Positions 1 to 11,793 of a DNA stretch of 64,000 bases are shown piece by piece. Position numbers and translations under genes: made by a program. The stretch is from Nymphaea colorata (taxonomy: Eukaryota > Streptophyta > Magnoliopsida > Nymphaeales > Nymphaeaceae), in NCBI RefSeq assembly GCF_008831285.2, contig NC_045146.1, positions 13,881,149 to 13,945,148 of the forward strand, read 5' to 3'. The notes under the pieces are model-generated. The model did no database searches. It was not told where the DNA came from and worked only from the letters and a program-made list of their open reading frames with translations. Every line of letters begins with the position of its first letter. Position 1 is the stretch's first letter.

Positions 1-776
1 TCGCCGGTGAGTGACGCCCACGCAACGGACGCCATGCTGGGGGCCGCAATCGACAGGAAGGAAGCGGGCCGCAGCTGTGCCGGGAACGAGTCGTTGTAAG
101 GCAGGCGCTGGTATAAGGTCACGAACACCACCACGTAGTGCACGATGCCCACGGCGAACAAGAAGAGGCTGAGTTCCAGCAAGGCCAGCCGGGCGGCGGC
201 CTGGGCGGCGACAAAGTTGCCGATGAGGGAGATGTGGGTGGATGGGTTGGCGACGGTGGAGAGGAAGCGCTTGCCCTTGGTGAACCACTGGCCATAGATC
301 TTCACCTCCAGTAGAAGTATGGGCATGGTGAAAGCACACCAAAAGGCCCTGGAGATGGCGGAGTTCAAGTGGCCCCAATTGAGGAATTTGATTCCCTCCC
401 AGCCGCTGCCCCTCCATCGGTCGTATCTGTTGGGAAGGAGGCATTGGAGGAGCAAGATAGCGGCAATCCATGGGGCGAAGAAGTAGTTGACCCGCCACCG
501 GTCGAGGAACTCGGCCTTGACGACGTCGAAGTAGAAGATGCATTTGAAGAGGTAGGCAAGGGAGGAAGAAGAGAGGACGAGAGCAGCCAGCAGCCAGAAG
601 GACTTCTCGACGATAGAGTTGAAGATGGGAGGCCATGGATCGGAGAAAGAGGCGGAGTTCAGCGTCCTCCAGAGGACAGCTTGGCTCGCAAGGGCCATGG
701 AGACGCGGAAGAGGTCTGCGTGGAACCTTGCCAAGAAGGGAGAGATGGGCTGATCGCTCTCGTGCTGCCCGGTCAT
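1..776 (-). CDS. SLAC1-homologue (SLAH1/4-like) S-type anion channel, copy 1, 3' end outside window
   Basis: Minus strand, ATG at 776-774, open without a stop to the window edge (258 codons). The conceptual protein opens with FLARFHADLFRVSMAL and contains KIYGQWFTKGKRFLSTVANP and FVTLYQRLP, signatures of the SLAC1/TehA family of plasma-membrane anion channels. In Arabidopsis, SLAH1 is silent alone and joins SLAH3 to load chloride into the xylem; that role is known for the family, not shown here. Hydrophobic helices corresponding to about the first seven of ten are visible. The long N-terminal domain of SLAC1/SLAH3 is absent, which places it in the SLAH1/SLAH4 subgroup. It is clearly diverged from the two plus-strand copies (for example in the loop after residue 115) but shows no frameshift. 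By analogy with those copies, the single intron and last exon should lie just outside the window. Confidence 0.93.
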   Translation of the reverse strand, partial: MTGQHESDQPISPFLARFHADLFRVSMALASQAVLWRTLNSASFSDPWPPIFNSIVEKSFWLLAALVLSSSSLAYLFKCIFYFDVVKAEFLDRWRVNYFFAPWIAAILLLQCLLPNRYDRWRGSGWEGIKFLNWGHLNSAISRAFWCAFTMPILLLEVKIYGQWFTKGKRFLSTVANPSTHISLIGNFVAAQAAARLALLELSLFLFAVGIVHYVVVFVTLYQRLPYNDSFPAQLRPASFLSIAAPSMASVAWASLTG

Positions 777-815
777 GCTGATTCTTGATGCTAAAAATGG
801 AGGAGGCTCTGGTTG

Positions 816-823
816 TATTTATA
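816..823 (-). promoter_or_regulatory. TATA box of SLAH copy 1
   Basis: On the minus strand TATAAATA lies 40 nt upstream of the ATG at 776, implying a very short 5' leader. The two plus-strand SLAH genes have a TATA box at nearly the same distance, supporting the assignment. Confidence 0.6.
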
Positions 824-829
824 AACTCC

Positions 830-3800
830 CGGAGAAGAGTCAAGAGAGAGACGTACAGCATTTAGATTTATCTTCGCTTGCTTTGTTTCCTGCGCGCCTT
901 CCTTTCTTTCCTCCGCCAGTCGTGCCTGTTTGCTTCAGAATTTAATATTTAGTTGAGTCTAAGATTGAAGACGCTTGCAATGGGCAGACAAGTCAAAAAT
1001 CAAGGTGGCCAGAGTCCAACGTCGACAGTGTTTACTGGTTGCATATGGTACTTTTTTAACTGTTTCCTGCCCAAGGATCAATGGATGTTCATCTTTCTGT
1101 CTCTCTCTCACCAAATAGTGGGCAGCGCAGTCGGGTTGGGTGGCATATTGTAGCCAGATCCTTAGTTCCAATCTTGAGAAATGGTGTTGCAGAGTATTGA
1201 TCTTTAATTAGATGCTAAGTGGACTGGTTTTTGTCTGCTTCCCCTCTTTCTTTCTCTTGAAAAGATATGCCGGCATATTATGGTCTCACATTGACTCCGC
1301 AGCTGGATCGCCGAAAGGGGACAAAAGTTAGTTTTCTCATTCAAACTATGGAACTAAATATGCAACTTGTCTTGATCTGATCCTCACAACCTTCAACTTG
1401 TTTGTGTCCAAAGTTAAGTCCACTAAATTTATGAAAGAGAACTGAAAAAGAGAACAAAAGCCCGGTAAAATGATAAACAATAGCAATTATATGCGGTTTG
1501 GTTTCAAATCTAACGAGAGTTCATAGATCTCACTTGACTTGACATGATCATTCAAGATCAAAAAAAAAAAAGGAAAAAGACGGAGAAAAAAGGGATATTC
1601 TATTTTGCTTATTGATCTGTGCAGGAAATTTGGTCATAGGACGCAACCGACTCTAGGTTTTGACATTGTAGGTCTAATGCAAGCGATGTGGAAATTGACA
1701 AGCTCAAGGAGTTGAGCCTCCTTTGAATTAATTAAAATGATGTGTCTTCTCTGGGTGCTTAGCAGCTCATACCCCATCGCTAGTCATATATCATATCATG
1801 CATGACCTACTCTCGCAACAGGTGCTTTCTGGTGAAATTTTAATCGCAATATTTTTCATTTCGCAGTCCCATGTTTAATGTTGTATTCTAAAAAGCAGTT
1901 TCAAGTTTTCCAAAATTGCATCTCAAGACTCTAATTGGAGATCCACTAATTAGAGACTCTAGAGTCATGGTTGGAGTAGGTGAAATGTCCAAACGAATAA
2001 CCTTTTCGACTATACTATATGGCATGCCTAAACAAATAACCAGCTCGGCTCAAATCTTTAAATCAATGTATCAAAATCGGTGTGCATGGCAAATTGATTC
2101 CATTCAGTGACTCATTCAAGAATGAGAAAGTCAATTTGCATACGCATTTCATTTGGATTTCAATTCATGCTAATCAATAAGTCAACCGATTTGCCAAATC
2201 AACAGCTTGGCCGATTCAATTAATCTAAAACCATCTTATGTTATGGTGCATATCTGCCCGCATGAGCACGTATGTCTTCTTTACATTTTCAAAATGAATT
2301 TATTTAAAATAGAATATTTAAAACCAAAAAAATATTTTATTTGTGGCCAGTACGCACTGGGGTGCAGAGATAAGAATTTTTCTTAGGGTATTTTTCAAAA
2401 TTTTTACTTATATTTTTTTTTGAAAAAATTGGAAATTATGACAGGTGTTTTATTTCATTGTTTTTCGAAATATGCCCTATCATTTAAGCTTCCATTTCGA
2501 GTTTTACAGCAATAATACTGGAACTTGCGTCTGCACGTCTGTTTTTGGCACCTCCAATGAAATAACAAAAAGAAGCTGCTTTCTTTCGAATTACAAAGAA
2601 AACAATGGATCACGGTTGAAGCCAAAAAGCCATTAAATTTTTTTTATTATTTTCATTATATCAGGCTGCGAGAGCACGTGAAGTACAATGCCGTAAGGAG
2701 AAGACTTGGAGTCTGACGTTGAGCACTTTTTGGGTCCCATCTCTCACCAATCTCAGTGGTGACAGGAACAGGCCATCCCTATCCTGCGAACCACATCATG
2801 GTGACCTGACAATCGCACCCGATCCAACCTCTTTTAGATCCACCACCCTATTGGATCTCCAAATATTCATTCATTGAGTACTCAATAATATTGAGATCAA
2901 TCTAGTTGCATCTCATACAAGGGGGTTGGGGTAATGAATGGAACAGTGGCTAGTAGACGGTTAAAGTTCATTTTAAAAGGAACATTGGCATGCAGACTCA
3001 AGTGTGGTAGGGGTGATACTTGAAGATGCTGAAAGCTGTATTTAGGGGATGAGAGTTTAGTTGAAGGGTGACACTTGAAGATGCTGAAAACAGACTCTGT
3101 ATTTAAGGGGATGAGAGTTTGGTTGAAAGCTTCATCTCCCTTTTTTGGCGGTAATCTCTGTTCAACCAAAATCCTTAGTTTGGAAACAATCCATTTCCTT
3201 ACTTTTACTTTTGAAGTCACCAATAACAACTAAAACTGCCATTTTCTTTGTTAAATCCACGTAACTGTGCTTTTTATTTTTCTTTTCTTTTCATTAGAAC
3301 TATTTAAGCAAGGAAGGGTCTACCATGAAAAACACAACCTACTGATCTTCACCAAGACTTTCTTAATGAGTTGAATCCATTGACTGTAGGAAGGCCCAAT
3401 GCGCTCAGTTTGAATATTTTCCAGTACTGGCAGCTTTAATGTACTTTCTCCGATAACTACGTAAACCAAACTATGCGGGACTATCGAGAACCTCACAAAA
3501 GTAACCTGTCATTGAGCAATGATGTAAAGTCTTCAAATGTCCCCCTTTCGCCCAGTTAGGACAACTTTAATTTCTTCCACCTTGGAGTTCCTTACTTCAA
3601 GGCTTAAAGCTGACCCACCAAGGGATGTAAACGATTCAAATTCGGGTTCAATCTTGCATTTACAGCAATCAAAGTAATCGATTTGAATGTAATCAGATTA
3701 GAACTTTATCTCTCCTTCCATTGGCAGGAGATTTGATAATGTTAATACGAAAATAAAGAAACATTGGAAGGCTAGTGTGGACAATGGCTCCACACCACTC

Positions 3801-4011
3801 CAACCTCAACTTTTGCAATCAAATTCATGCCTTGCTGACATAAGATTTGACATTTATATGTATTGGTTAGAACCTTTATAAGATAAAGGTCAATCTCGGA
3901 TTTGAGATTTGTAGATCAAATTGCATACCAGATTTGATCTCAAATAGTAATTGAATCTGTAAAGTTTCAAGATATGGTAATCAGATATATCTGATCCATT
4001 CACATTCCTAA
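830..4011. other. Intergenic DNA left of the TRIM cluster
   Basis: AT-rich DNA with homopolymer runs (an A run near 1560) and only short random ORFs of at most about 110 codons that match nothing I recognise. The first few hundred bases are presumably the upstream region of SLAH copy 1. The only internal structure I see is the imperfect tandem duplication at 3012-3127, listed separately. Confidence 0.6.
3012..3127. repeat. Imperfect two-copy tandem repeat
   Basis: Copy one (3012-3065, 54 bp) and copy two (3067-3127, 61 bp) both begin GGTGA.ACTTGAAGATGCTG and end in GAGAGTTT.GTTGAA. Copy two has a 7-bp extension in the middle. This is a local duplication with no evident coding role. Confidence 0.75.
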
Positions 4012-4535
4012 TATAACAACTCGACCTACTCCCGGGTTCGGACCCTTGGTTCAACGGATTCCAACCTGCCCCATAGCAATTTCGGTTCGAATCAAGACAA
4101 TCATCTCATTAATGACCTTCTTTTATAAGCCGTTGAAGATCTCTCATAATCTTCGAGTGTTGGAACTACTCTGATACCACTATAACAATACATGTTACAA
4201 TCAACTCTCTTTAGGGCACACGTGGGGCACACGCGCAGACACTGGAACTAAATTTCTAGAGTGTTATAATCCATTGCTCTCATGGCACATGTGTCAGCGC
4301 GTGTGGAACCTTAGGTCTGAGTGTTGAAACTGCTTTGATACCACTATAACAACCGAACCCACTCCCCGAGCTCAGGCCCCTGGTTCGATGGATCCCAACC
4401 TACCCCCTAGTAGTTTCGGTTCTGACTCTAAAATGATTAAGAACCAAGACAATCATTTCATTAATGACCTCTCTTTATAAGCCCTTCAAAATCTCTCATA
4501 ATCTTTGATATGAGACTAAATTTCTCAGGTGTAGA
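4012..4535 (-). mobile_element. Rearranged TRIM (miniature LTR retrotransposon) cluster with two primer-binding sites
   Basis: Read on the minus strand, the element runs as follows: an LTR ending in GTTGTTATA (about 4533 down to 4345); a primer-binding site TGGTATCAAAGC (4343-4332, one base from the canonical initiator Met-tRNA complement); a short internal part with an LTR-start-like motif; a second PBS TGGTATCAGAGT (4179-4168); and a second, shortened LTR ending at 4012. The LTR parts match the complete TRIM at 42123-42580 and the solo LTR at 59985-60174. The order LTR-PBS-internal-PBS-LTR is not that of a simple element and suggests recombination between elements or a nested insertion followed by deletion. 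The borders are diverged and I could not find a clean target duplication. Confidence 0.75.
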
Positions 4536-7190
4536 CCCATCTATCTGGTTACAAAAAGCCGTTGTCTGCCATTAGTGTGACATATGAATCACCGAGCCAA
4601 GTCATTGATGAACTCATTGGAAGATGTCCTTCTCCATGACATATGCTTTATTGCCTTCACTAAAAAAATTTCAAAAACGAAGAGCTGACTCAGACCTATA
4701 AATGCACCTTAATGAATAGGATCTAAGATATGAATAACTTGGCATAAATGAACTCAGCACTAGCTAAGGTCTACCTAGCACATGTAAGCTGTATTATTAT
4801 ATGAAACACTATGTTGTCATTTGCTTGATGCCACCATGATATGAGCTAAAAAGGGTCAAACCCCAGCTGAACGATAACCGATCTAATTCTTTATTGTCTG
4901 ATTGGAAGCAATTATAAGATCCTCCAAACAAAAATTTTGGATCTGGCGAAATCCATTGACATGGAGTCGAGCCAACATTTGGAACTCGATATGGCAATAG
5001 AGAAAACGATGAAATGCTCGCAAACAAACTTCTTATATGTCTCAAGCAAGTGGGAAAAAGATGTAGATAAACATTGCCCAATCAAATTCCAAGCCATGCT
5101 GCCAGATCCAATTCAACTGATCCAACTCTTTAACTATCACTATCCAGATGCAACTCTTTATAAGTCTCAATATGGTCCTGATGTGGATCTGGATTTTTAT
5201 ATTCTGAAAAACGACGGGTTTGGATAAGCATTCCGTTCAGTTCAATCTGCTTGCACACTCAGTAAGCACTTGGGGCATGCACCCGGATTAGATGCTGACC
5301 TGCAGGACCACTATTTTTATAATTTTTAATTAACGTTGGCGATTGAATCACTGCCAATATGGCAGAACTGGAACTGGAATGTACAGGCAATATCAAATTG
5401 TGTATCTTTATTTTATTTTCAAAAACAAAAACTGATATTTTAGACAAATATCACAAGGAAATCCAAATTTTATATTACAACGAAAGCCTTTTTGGTAAAA
5501 TCAACGAAAAAATTCGTATAATAATCATTAAATAATAATTATTTAGAACCCGGAAGGTGACACTACCAAATGGGTGCCAAAAATTCAAGGTTTTCACTAA
5601 GTACGAAACGTGAACATGACATGGACTCTTTTTCATTGTCTAATCACCTAAGGACGTCTCTTTCACATCTTAGTATATAGAAAATTATATTTTTTTATCT
5701 CTCTTTCTATTCTCTGTTATCTTGTATATTTCAATATTTTGTTTTGTTTTTGCCGTTTATTTTTATATATCTAAGCGTTTTTTTGTCCTCAAATTTATTA
5801 TGCACTCTTATTTTATAGGATCTATCTCTTTTTCTATCTTTCTGTTCTATGAGACGGATTGGATGTCCATATATTATATAGGGATTTGGCTCTCGACTAT
5901 CACTAGCTAATACCATCGGCCTCTTTTAGTGGATGAAGAAAAAAGGGGATGCTGGTTTTCCAAGGGAAGTGCTATAAGTAATCAAATTCAACAAGGAAGT
6001 TTAAAGGAGCCTTTTTATTTTTTTTATAATTCCCTATGTTGTCTTGTGAAAATGACGTTCGAAAATTTGCGATGTTTTTCTTGTCATTTTTCGTATTTTC
6101 AGGAGGTTCCTGCACACGGATCTTCAATTCTCCGACTTTGAAACAGACTCTTCTGTTAAATTATGGAGGAAATCCCTTTCATTCCTCCTTTTTTTGTTTC
6201 ATCTTAACTTTCTTGTCTCTGTAGAGCGAAGAAAAGAGATTGAAATGCAGTGTGGGAGGACTTCAATTTCATTACGCATCTTGGTGTTTGTGAGGATTGC
6301 TTTTGTGGCATAATATTTCCTTTGCCTTCCTTTGAGTTCATCTCTGAGTTAACGACAAATCCATCTCTGCTTTATATTAAAAGGGTTTAAGCGTTTCAAA
6401 TCAGTTTTCGAGGAGAAATTGCCAATTACAATTACTCTTCTTTCAATAAAGTGACGCGACCCTCTACTGAAGAGAGAAAAGAGCAAAGAAAATGGCATAC
6501 AGAAATCTTCAAAACCGTAAACACTCATTTGGCTATATGCATGAATACAGCAAAGCTGCTAACCATGGTTAAACTAAAAAAGAACTCCAAAGTGCAAATT
6601 TTAATGGAATGATCAATTGCAATTTGGCAACTTGATCACTTGAGGGAAAAGGAAAAAAACCAAAGAACCTTATTTCTTTTCTGTGTGCGACGCCAAGCCA
6701 AGGAAAAGAGTTGCAAGACAAAGATCGGCCACCGTTGAAATTGATAATATTCGAGAAAAATTAGTTGTGGTAATGGCCTCTCTTCGGAGCGGTGGAAAAA
6801 AGACCACTCGCCCTAAAAAATATGGCCTTGATGATACATGCCCAATCTGGGCAGAGCTTAGGGTCCCATTACTTACTTCCCAACAGTAGGTACGCGAAGA
6901 AGCTTCATATTAATTTGAACATGGCGGCGGGTTGTATTTTTAACAAGGCCTAAATTCCAGTTGAGTCTACTACGCTTGATTTGGTCCTTAACCCACCTCA
7001 AAGGGTGCAAAATGGCCAAGCTCAGACTCAAGTCGAGTTTGGGGCAACACCTAGGAATTACTGAACAACCCAAGGCTTCTGCTGTTCATTATTTGCACCA
7101 ACGGCACCTTGCATAGTAAACATCTAACAAGCTTAAGAAAGCATAGTTACCTGTTCGAGCTCGGCCCACTTTCTCTGCCAAGCCTGGGAT
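4536..7190. other. Intergenic DNA
   Basis: No recognised gene. ORFs at 4937-5227 (96 codons), 5929-6141 and 6683-6889 on the plus strand were read and have no family signature. T-rich tracts occur around 5680-5830 and 6010-6040. If any of this is transcribed, the sequence does not show it. Confidence 0.5.
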
Positions 7191-7194
7191 GCTC

Positions 7195-7430
7195 TAGGGT
7201 GGAGCCAGCCGGAAACTTTTGGGTTAGGGCGCCGGTGTTTTAAATTTTAATCTTCAACAGGGCACCGTATATAAATAAGTAGAAATTGATAACATGGCGG
7301 GATTTTGCTGTTCGTCTCTTTCAAAAAAGTAGTCTTGTCCACAAGTCCACACCAACATGTAAATAAGGCAATTTGTGTAGGGCAGCATGAAGAACGGCCC
7401 ACAGCACCCCCCGTGGCTCCGCCAGTGACC
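7195..7430. mobile_element. Possible small MITE-like element with GGNGGAGCCA ends
   Basis: The left part reads TAGGGTGGAGCCAGCC (from 7195) and the right part CCGTGGCTCCGCCAGTGACC (to 7430), so a GGNGGAGCCA/TGGCTCCGCC motif is inverted at the two ends of a stretch of about 230 bp. Such ends are common on small non-autonomous plant elements. The arms are short and no target duplication was found. It lies in the 3' flank of RH57. Confidence 0.35.
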
Positions 7431-7711
7431 ATAATCCTTGCCTGGTACTGCGGTCACTTTCAAGTTTCAAGCAGAATATAGTCCGCACTCTAACACGACA
7501 GAGCGGAGATTTAGGTAGGCAAATCTACCAAATCGCTTGCGAAGCACCAGGTTTCGTTCTACCAGGCAATTTTCATAACCACAGCCACCTCCACCTTCCA
7601 TGAAGAGAAAAAAGAAAAGAAAAAGGAGGGGAAAACCTATTCAGAAAAATGTCATTATCAATTTACAGAACCACTAACAACAAATAATTAGTGCAGAAAC
7701 AAAGGTCCATG

Positions 7712-7734
7712 CACACACACACACACACACACAC
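7712..7734. repeat. (CA)n microsatellite
   Basis: Uninterrupted CA dinucleotide run of about 11-12 units downstream of the RH57 stop codon. Confidence 0.95.
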
Positions 7735-8113
7735 GGAGATCCAGTTCACACTTCATCGTAATAAATATGTGCAGCTTTAGAATGAACAATATCAAAATTG
7801 AAGCACCACATGTCCAATGTTTACATCATCATCTAAATGCAGAATCAGTCGTGGATGGTGAAAGCCATCAACCCTAAACCAGTTACCACACCACACCCAC
7901 TCTGTCGCAGTAAAACCCTGTTCGGTAACGACCAATTTCAAGCCACTCAACTTTTTGCGATGAAGAACAAATGTTAGCATCACTGTGACCTTCATGAAGC
8001 ATCAGGATATTTCAGATTGTCTGCAGCAGACGTATGGTGCCCTCGTCAAGGAATGGAACTAACCAGGTTTGTTAGTCAATCATAACAGCAATTCCACTTG
8101 TCAGTTTGAAATG

Positions 8114-11100
8114 CTAGTAGGGGACGGCAGCTATGGAATCTCGCTGTGGTCTGTGTTTTCTCTTCCTTAGCTTTGGCAAGGTTAGGATCCATGAAGGGAT
8201 TTCACAACCTGAAGCCACCATCACATTTGCAATATTCCGCAAGAAGGGAAGATCGGCTTCTGTATACAATGTGACGGCCTCACCTCTCCTCCCAGCTCTG
8301 CCGGATCGACCTAAGGCGAAGGCACAAATTAATATGTAAGCAGCAGAGAGGGCTACTGACACCTTAGAGTCACAAGTTCATGAAAAGAAAAACAGAAACA
8401 CCAAAAACAGTATCTAAAGCAGTTGAAAGCATGTTAATTTGTTAAGTTTGACTAGATTGACTAGATGAGTGATCCAAAGGTTCACTTAAAAGATGGCAAA
8501 AGATTTTGCATGTTTTTATTATCATTGTCATTATGAGAATCTGATGTGTTCCAATCATGAATTTGAATAACAATTAGACCGAAACAAAGTGGACCACAGA
8601 CAGAAATACCTATCCGATGTATGTATGCTGCAGCCGACTCTGGAAAGTCATAGTTGATCACACAGTTGACACCCTTAAAATCCATGCCACGAGCAACCAC
8701 ATCTGTTGCAATTAAAATCCATACCTTGCCCTCACGGAAGCTATCCACTGCATCTTCACGCTGAGAAAACCCGAGGAAGAAATTTGTGATGAGGAAGGTG
8801 GACAACCACAACTTACCAAATTGAGAGATGAAGCCTTTGATTGGAATTACCTCTGCTTGTGTCAGATCAGCATGAATAACACCAGTCCTAATGTTAGCAA
8901 ATTCCAATTCCCTGTAAAGCTCCTTTGCCCGTTCCTTGCTTTGAACAAATAAGAGAATAGGTGGGTTGAGACTCTGCCATCCATACAATAAAGGAATGAG
9001 CACGTGAGGAAGAACCAGAACAACAAAAGGTATCCCCCCAACACTTGAACACAAAACTGGAAAAACGTAGGATTTTGAAATTACTCCAGATAAGCAGGAT
9101 ATAACACAAACATTTGGTGACCACCTGCTACGTTTTCCTTTACACAGGTGAACAGAAAATGAAATTTCAGTACATTCAGGCCATTTTACCAAAATGGAGT
9201 AACACAGGGGGAACAATTCTTATACAAGTAATCAAAGTCATACGGCCTGAAGGTCATTACTAACAGACTTTCCCCAAATATCTTTCCAAATAGCAGCAGA
9301 GGACTTATTGAACTACAAGGGAAATCAGGAGTCCTGGATTAGAATCCTAAACCAACTGGTGGTCCAGTAAACTGAATTTAAGAGGCTGACCAACTTTGAC
9401 ACAATGATGGATAGCCAAGAGAGAAAGGTACTAACATCCTTATAAGTTACCATGAATAGGACCAATTCTACACGACGAGGAAAATTAGTTGTGCAGCATG
9501 TCAGCAGCCTAACAGGAAACTGATTGGGTAATTTGACTGCATTTATGAGTTACAAATGCACAATTGAATCCCCATTTATGCAACAAGCATGCAATGTTAG
9601 TAATGTCAAACTAAGATAAGTGTACCAACATACCTCTGCAAAGAACTGTCTAATTGCCACAAGCTTTCCTTCTTCATTCCCAGCAAATATTAGCTTCTGC
9701 TGTATCAAGTTTGATGCTGAGTTCCTAGTTAAAGAAAAGAAATTAGAACCCGTGTTCACTCAATCATTGAGGTTAAACAGCCAAAATACTCACTTTCTGC
9801 CCACAATAATTCGAACAGCATCATGCATAATTGTGCGTGCAAGCTCTTCAACAGAATCAGGTAGTGTTGCACTGAACAAAGCACGAACAATTGAAGGATT
9901 TGAGCATGCACCAACCACTGCATCAATTTGTTCCAGAAACCCAAGTTCAAAAAGCTTATCGGATTCATCCAGGACAAGATACTCAACCCTGCAGATGGAA
10001 CAATAGACAATCAGACTTTATAGTTACAAATGTGCCAAGATGCTGGACTGTGGCCTAGATACCTTGGCTAAGGAACCTACACAGTCCAAACAAAAAAAAA
10101 TGTTATTTTTTAAATTTTAACTCTTAAAGGTAATCACTTTTTGCATGCTATATCCTAATATGCTGATTGAATACATTGACTAAGGTATAATTTTTTTTCA
10201 AAACCACCATATTCATATGGACCCTTTTCCTCTTTATCTTTTTCCATTTTTTTTTCTCTTGCACAGGGTTGCCTAGGCCTTGCACAGAACCTTTTAATGG
10301 GTCTGCCATCAACGCCTGCCTAGCTCTTTGAAGTTTTAACTACATATCGATCAGTACAGCATCGTTAGCAAAGGTGTGACATCACTTTCAGGTCAACGGA
10401 GGGCATTCTCATTGGAGATCAAATTACAAGAAGCATCAACAAATACAGCATATGTTTGCTTTCCCTGCCTTTCTTTTTTTCTTTTTTTGTTAACTAAAGC
10501 TGAAACCATCTTGAGATGGACAAGTACGAACCTTTACAAATATCTGTTTTTCTTTAAAAAAAAAAAAGAAAAAAGGGAAAATAAAGGAAAAACTAAAAAA
10601 TTTGAAAAGTCACAGCAGTTTGAAAAAGATCTCAAGAAAGCCACACCATAAAAGCACAAATGGTATTTTTGACAATCGTACAAGCACCTCAAACAGCTCC
10701 TTCAAATTCATGAAATTGTTGCAAAATTTTATAGTACACAAGTTCTACTCAGCCAAACTTGACCGACTCTAGTTACACTATTGCTTGTCCTCCTTGTCCA
10801 GGCAAACATAATGCATGGTCTTCATAAACATTCTCATGATCAGAATGTATCACTGTTCTGCATTATTTTCTTCAGCCAGTATAAAATGAAACACAGACAG
10901 TTCAGAAACTCATAGGCAACTGTATCACTTTATGCTTAAAAAACAAAAACCGTTGCAAATTACAAGTGCCACCAATGGGTACCTGCTCAGGTCAAGCTTT
11001 CTCTTGGTAATGGCATGCTCCAACCGTAGGGGTGTAGATACAAGGATATCACATGGCATATTCTTGAAATCCCCACATTTAGACAATTCCTTAGTCATCA

Positions 11101-11762
11101 AGCGGATGAAAAATTTTTTTCTTCCTTTGGCAAATTTCTTGCATTCCCTGGTTGTCTGAGCAGCTAATTCTCTTGTAGGACAAAGTATTACAGCACGGAC
11201 CCCATCCTCTGATCCTTTCTGAACAAAGAAATTACACACAGCAGTCTAAATAACAGGCATTCAAAGATCAGAAAAGACTTCTATCTAACAGTAAAAAGTG
11301 ATTTGGACAAGTAAACACAACAAACAAATGAAAGATTAAAAAGCAAATTAGTACCTTCAATTTCATCAGAATAGGACAAAGAAAAGCTAAAGTTTTCCCT
11401 GAACCAGTAGGCGCACAAGCAAAGCATTCACGCCCCTGACAGTAAACAGACCATGAGAGAACCCGAATAGAAGATGATTGAACAGGGAATATAAAGAAAG
11501 AACTCAGTTCGTTAGATCAAAAGTTCATACTGAGAGGAGTACTGGAATAGCCTGCCTTTGAATAGGTGTGGGCTCTTTAAAACCAAGCTCTGACAAATTT
11601 TGGAGTAAGCGTGGTTTACATTTGTACCTGTAAAATTATCAATGTTGACATTCAACAAACTATGAATTACAACAACATGGCAGATGACAAACTGTTTGTA
11701 AGCAAATCATGGAACTGGAAAAATAGTCAGGTGAGAGGCATGCACCACCACATTCAAGGATT

Positions 11763-11793
<31 letters not shown>

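Noticed and set aside
8482-9216. 244-codon single ORF on the minus strand as a separate gene
   Set aside because: It is a read-through of RH57 coding exons 10 and 11 and their introns; splicing restores the helicase motifs in phase.
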